64,000 nt of DNA from Flavobacterium sp. LC2016-13. GTDB taxonomy: Bacteria > Bacteroidota > Bacteroidia > Flavobacteriales > Flavobacteriaceae. The DNA is taken from positions 1 through 64,000 of the forward strand of contig NZ_WMDQ01000017.1 of assembly GCF_009707955.1 (NCBI RefSeq), read 5' to 3'. The notes below the pieces were generated by a model, which was not told the DNA's origin, made no database searches, and saw only the letters and a list, made by a program, of their open reading frames with translations. The translations under genes and the position numbers were made by a program. This document shows, piece by piece, positions 62,618 to 64,000 of this stretch. Within the stretch, counting starts at the first letter, position 1, and the number at the start of each line of letters is the position of its first letter.

Positions 62618-64000
62618 TTATTTTAAAAGTTTATTGGTAAAAAGATAATCTGCCGTCTGGTACCACGAAATGGTTTCATCAAGAAACGGCTGGTTCATAG
62701 GTATCGATTTCAGACTGTTATCTTGTCTGTTCCAGGTATAAAAAGCTTGTTTTTTCTGGTCAGAGAGAATCATTACTTTTTCTTTTTTCATTAATACCAG
62801 TTTGCGATAAGTTCCCATAAGGGCGCGCTCTTCAAATTTTGGATCCAAAACATTTTTTCCGAAAAAATCAGATTCATAATTCCATTTAAAAATAGAAAAA
62901 AGAGTAGGCCAAAGATCAATTTGAGAACACTGCTTGCTTATTTTTTGATTATACTGTTCAGGTAAGTTTACAATAAAAACCGGGATATGATAATTAGCCA
63001 CGTCTATTTCATCTTTTCCAGCGCTGCTGGCACAGTGATCTGCAATGACAACAAATACTGTATTTTTAAACCACGGTTTCTGGCTTGCTTTCTTAAATAA
63101 TTCCCTTAAGGCAAAGTCAGTATATTTTACAGCTCCTTCACGACTTGTTCCTGAAGGAATATCAATTTTTCCTGATGGATAAGTAAACGGTCTGTGATTG
63201 GAAGTTGTCATAACAAAATTAAAAAAAGGCTTATTGTTTTTATACTGCGCATCAGCAACGCTAAGCATCTTATTAAAAATATCCTCATCACAAATTCCCC
63301 ACGCATTCTCAAAGGTAACTTCACTGTCATCGATGTTATGTCTGGTAGTTTTAATCTTGTCACTCAGCACACTGCCGCGTCCGCGATCATAGATTGTAAA
63401 TCCGTTTCCGCCAAAATAAGCGTTCATGTTATCAAAATAACCATCACCGCCATAGAAGAAATTACAGTCGTATGCTTTTGATTTAAAAACACTGCATACC
63501 GTATATAGATTTTGATTCTCAGGTCTTTTTACAATAGACTGTCCGGGAGTAGGAGGAATGCACAGCGTAACGGCTTCCATACCTCGCACTGTGCGGGTAC
63601 CCGTTGCGTATAGATCATTAAAGAACATACTTTTCTGAGCCAGACTATCCATGAAAGGCGTTATGTTTTCTTTGTTTCCAAACTCCTTCAGGAAACTGCC
63701 GCTAAGACTTTCCACAAGAACAAAAACCACATTTTTTTTCTCGCCAGATGCGGTACTGTCTGTTATGGTTCTGTGAATAGAATATCCCATAGAATGATAA
63801 CGTGCATTAGGATCCTTAAGTTTTTCTTTTATAATGCCAAAAGCTTTATCATTATCTATAGAAGTATAGAAATCGACATATTTCATCTGGTTGTTACGAA
63901 AAGCAGCAAAAAAAGAATAAATTCCTGATTTTGAAATCTCAGAGTTATAACGATTCGAAGACCATTCTGCCTGATAGTTACGAATGAAAAAGCCAAAAAA
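62618..64000 (-). CDS. LtaS-like phosphoglycerol transferase/sulfatase-fold protein, partial
   Basis: The C-terminal 460 residues of an alkaline phosphatase-superfamily membrane enzyme. The frame is open through the right edge of the window, with SKSGIYSFFAAFRNN before the internal Met at 63886, so the true start and the membrane helices lie outside. Visible marks are VLVESLSGSFLKEFG, the nucleophile Thr region ATGTRTVRGMEA, MTTSNHRPFTYP and VVIADHCASSAG (metal ligands). LtaS relatives transfer phosphoglycerol from phosphatidylglycerol to envelope glycans. The acceptor in a Gram-negative organism is unknown. Confidence 0.9.
   Translation of the reverse strand, partial: FFGFFIRNYQAEWSSNRYNSEISKSGIYSFFAAFRNNQMKYVDFYTSIDNDKAFGIIKEKLKDPNARYHSMGYSIHRTITDSTASGEKKNVVFVLVESLSGSFLKEFGNKENITPFMDSLAQKSMFFNDLYATGTRTVRGMEAVTLCIPPTPGQSIVKRPENQNLYTVCSVFKSKAYDCNFFYGGDGYFDNMNAYFGGNGFTIYDRGRGSVLSDKIKTTRHNIDDSEVTFENAWGICDEDIFNKMLSVADAQYKNNKPFFNFVMTTSNHRPFTYPSGKIDIPSGTSREGAVKYTDFALRELFKKASQKPWFKNTVFVVIADHCASSAGKDEIDVANYHIPVFIVNLPEQYNQKISKQCSQIDLWPTLFSIFKWNYESDFFGKNVLDPKFEERALMGTYRKLVLMKKEKVMILSDQKKQAFYTWNRQDNSLKSIPMNQPFLDETISWYQTADYLFTNKLLK

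Overview
The window looks like a chromosomal piece of a Flavobacterium-type member of the Bacteroidota. The evidence is low GC, SusC/SusD and TonB-receptor genes, a TAnnTTTG promoter, many Sec/lipoprotein signals ending in AQ or at a lipobox Cys, and the end of a 5S rRNA at base 1, so an rRNA operon lies just to the left. No transposase, tRNA or CRISPR array was seen. All family names come from reading motifs, not from searches.

Region 1 (about 1.8-37.6 kb) is a large glycan-utilisation locus that fits stepwise exo-degradation of N-glycans. It holds two GH29 fucosidases, two GH92 mannosidases, a GH130 mannoside phosphorylase, a LacZ-type GH2, a GH20 hexosaminidase, a GH3 enzyme with a PA14 insert, a Tat-exported glycosylasparaginase, and a sialidase-fold protein. 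It also holds a NagB-PIG-L fusion, an SSS symporter, an FHS-type MFS sugar carrier, a SusC/SusD pair, an M28 peptidase and a LytS/LytTR-like two-component pair. Most of the enzymes are predicted to be exported. GH130 and NagB-PIG-L lack signals and are probably cytoplasmic, fed by the symporters. Two exported proteins inside the operon, a CBM9-like protein and a GHL10-like TIM-barrel lipoprotein, have no obvious assignment. No endoglycosidase (GH18/PNGase) is present in the window.

Region 2 (37.8-45.4 kb) is an accessory stretch. It contains a small XRE regulator with an almost leaderless promoter, a HxlR/SDR divergent pair, and three AT-rich small genes (one membrane protein, two lipoproteins) interleaved with four copies of a dispersed repeat, one copy having clear inverted arms. 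A sarcosine/N-methyltryptophan oxidase-like flavoenzyme follows, then a flavin amine oxidase wrecked by an internal deletion, then an unidentified 513-residue protein.

Region 3 (45.8-64 kb) concerns the envelope. It has a siderophore-type TonB receptor, two PAP2 phosphatases, an XRE regulator, a half-size EamA transporter, a second TonB receptor, a frameshifted YVTN-type beta-propeller gene, a tripartite RND efflux operon, a third PAP2 gene paralogous to the second, a GT9 glycosyltransferase, and a lipid kinase paired with an LtaS-like phosphoglycerol transferase that runs off the right edge. Two promoters here share a TTCAG-N6-TTCAG direct repeat, suggesting that the TonB receptor and the propeller/efflux operon are co-regulated.
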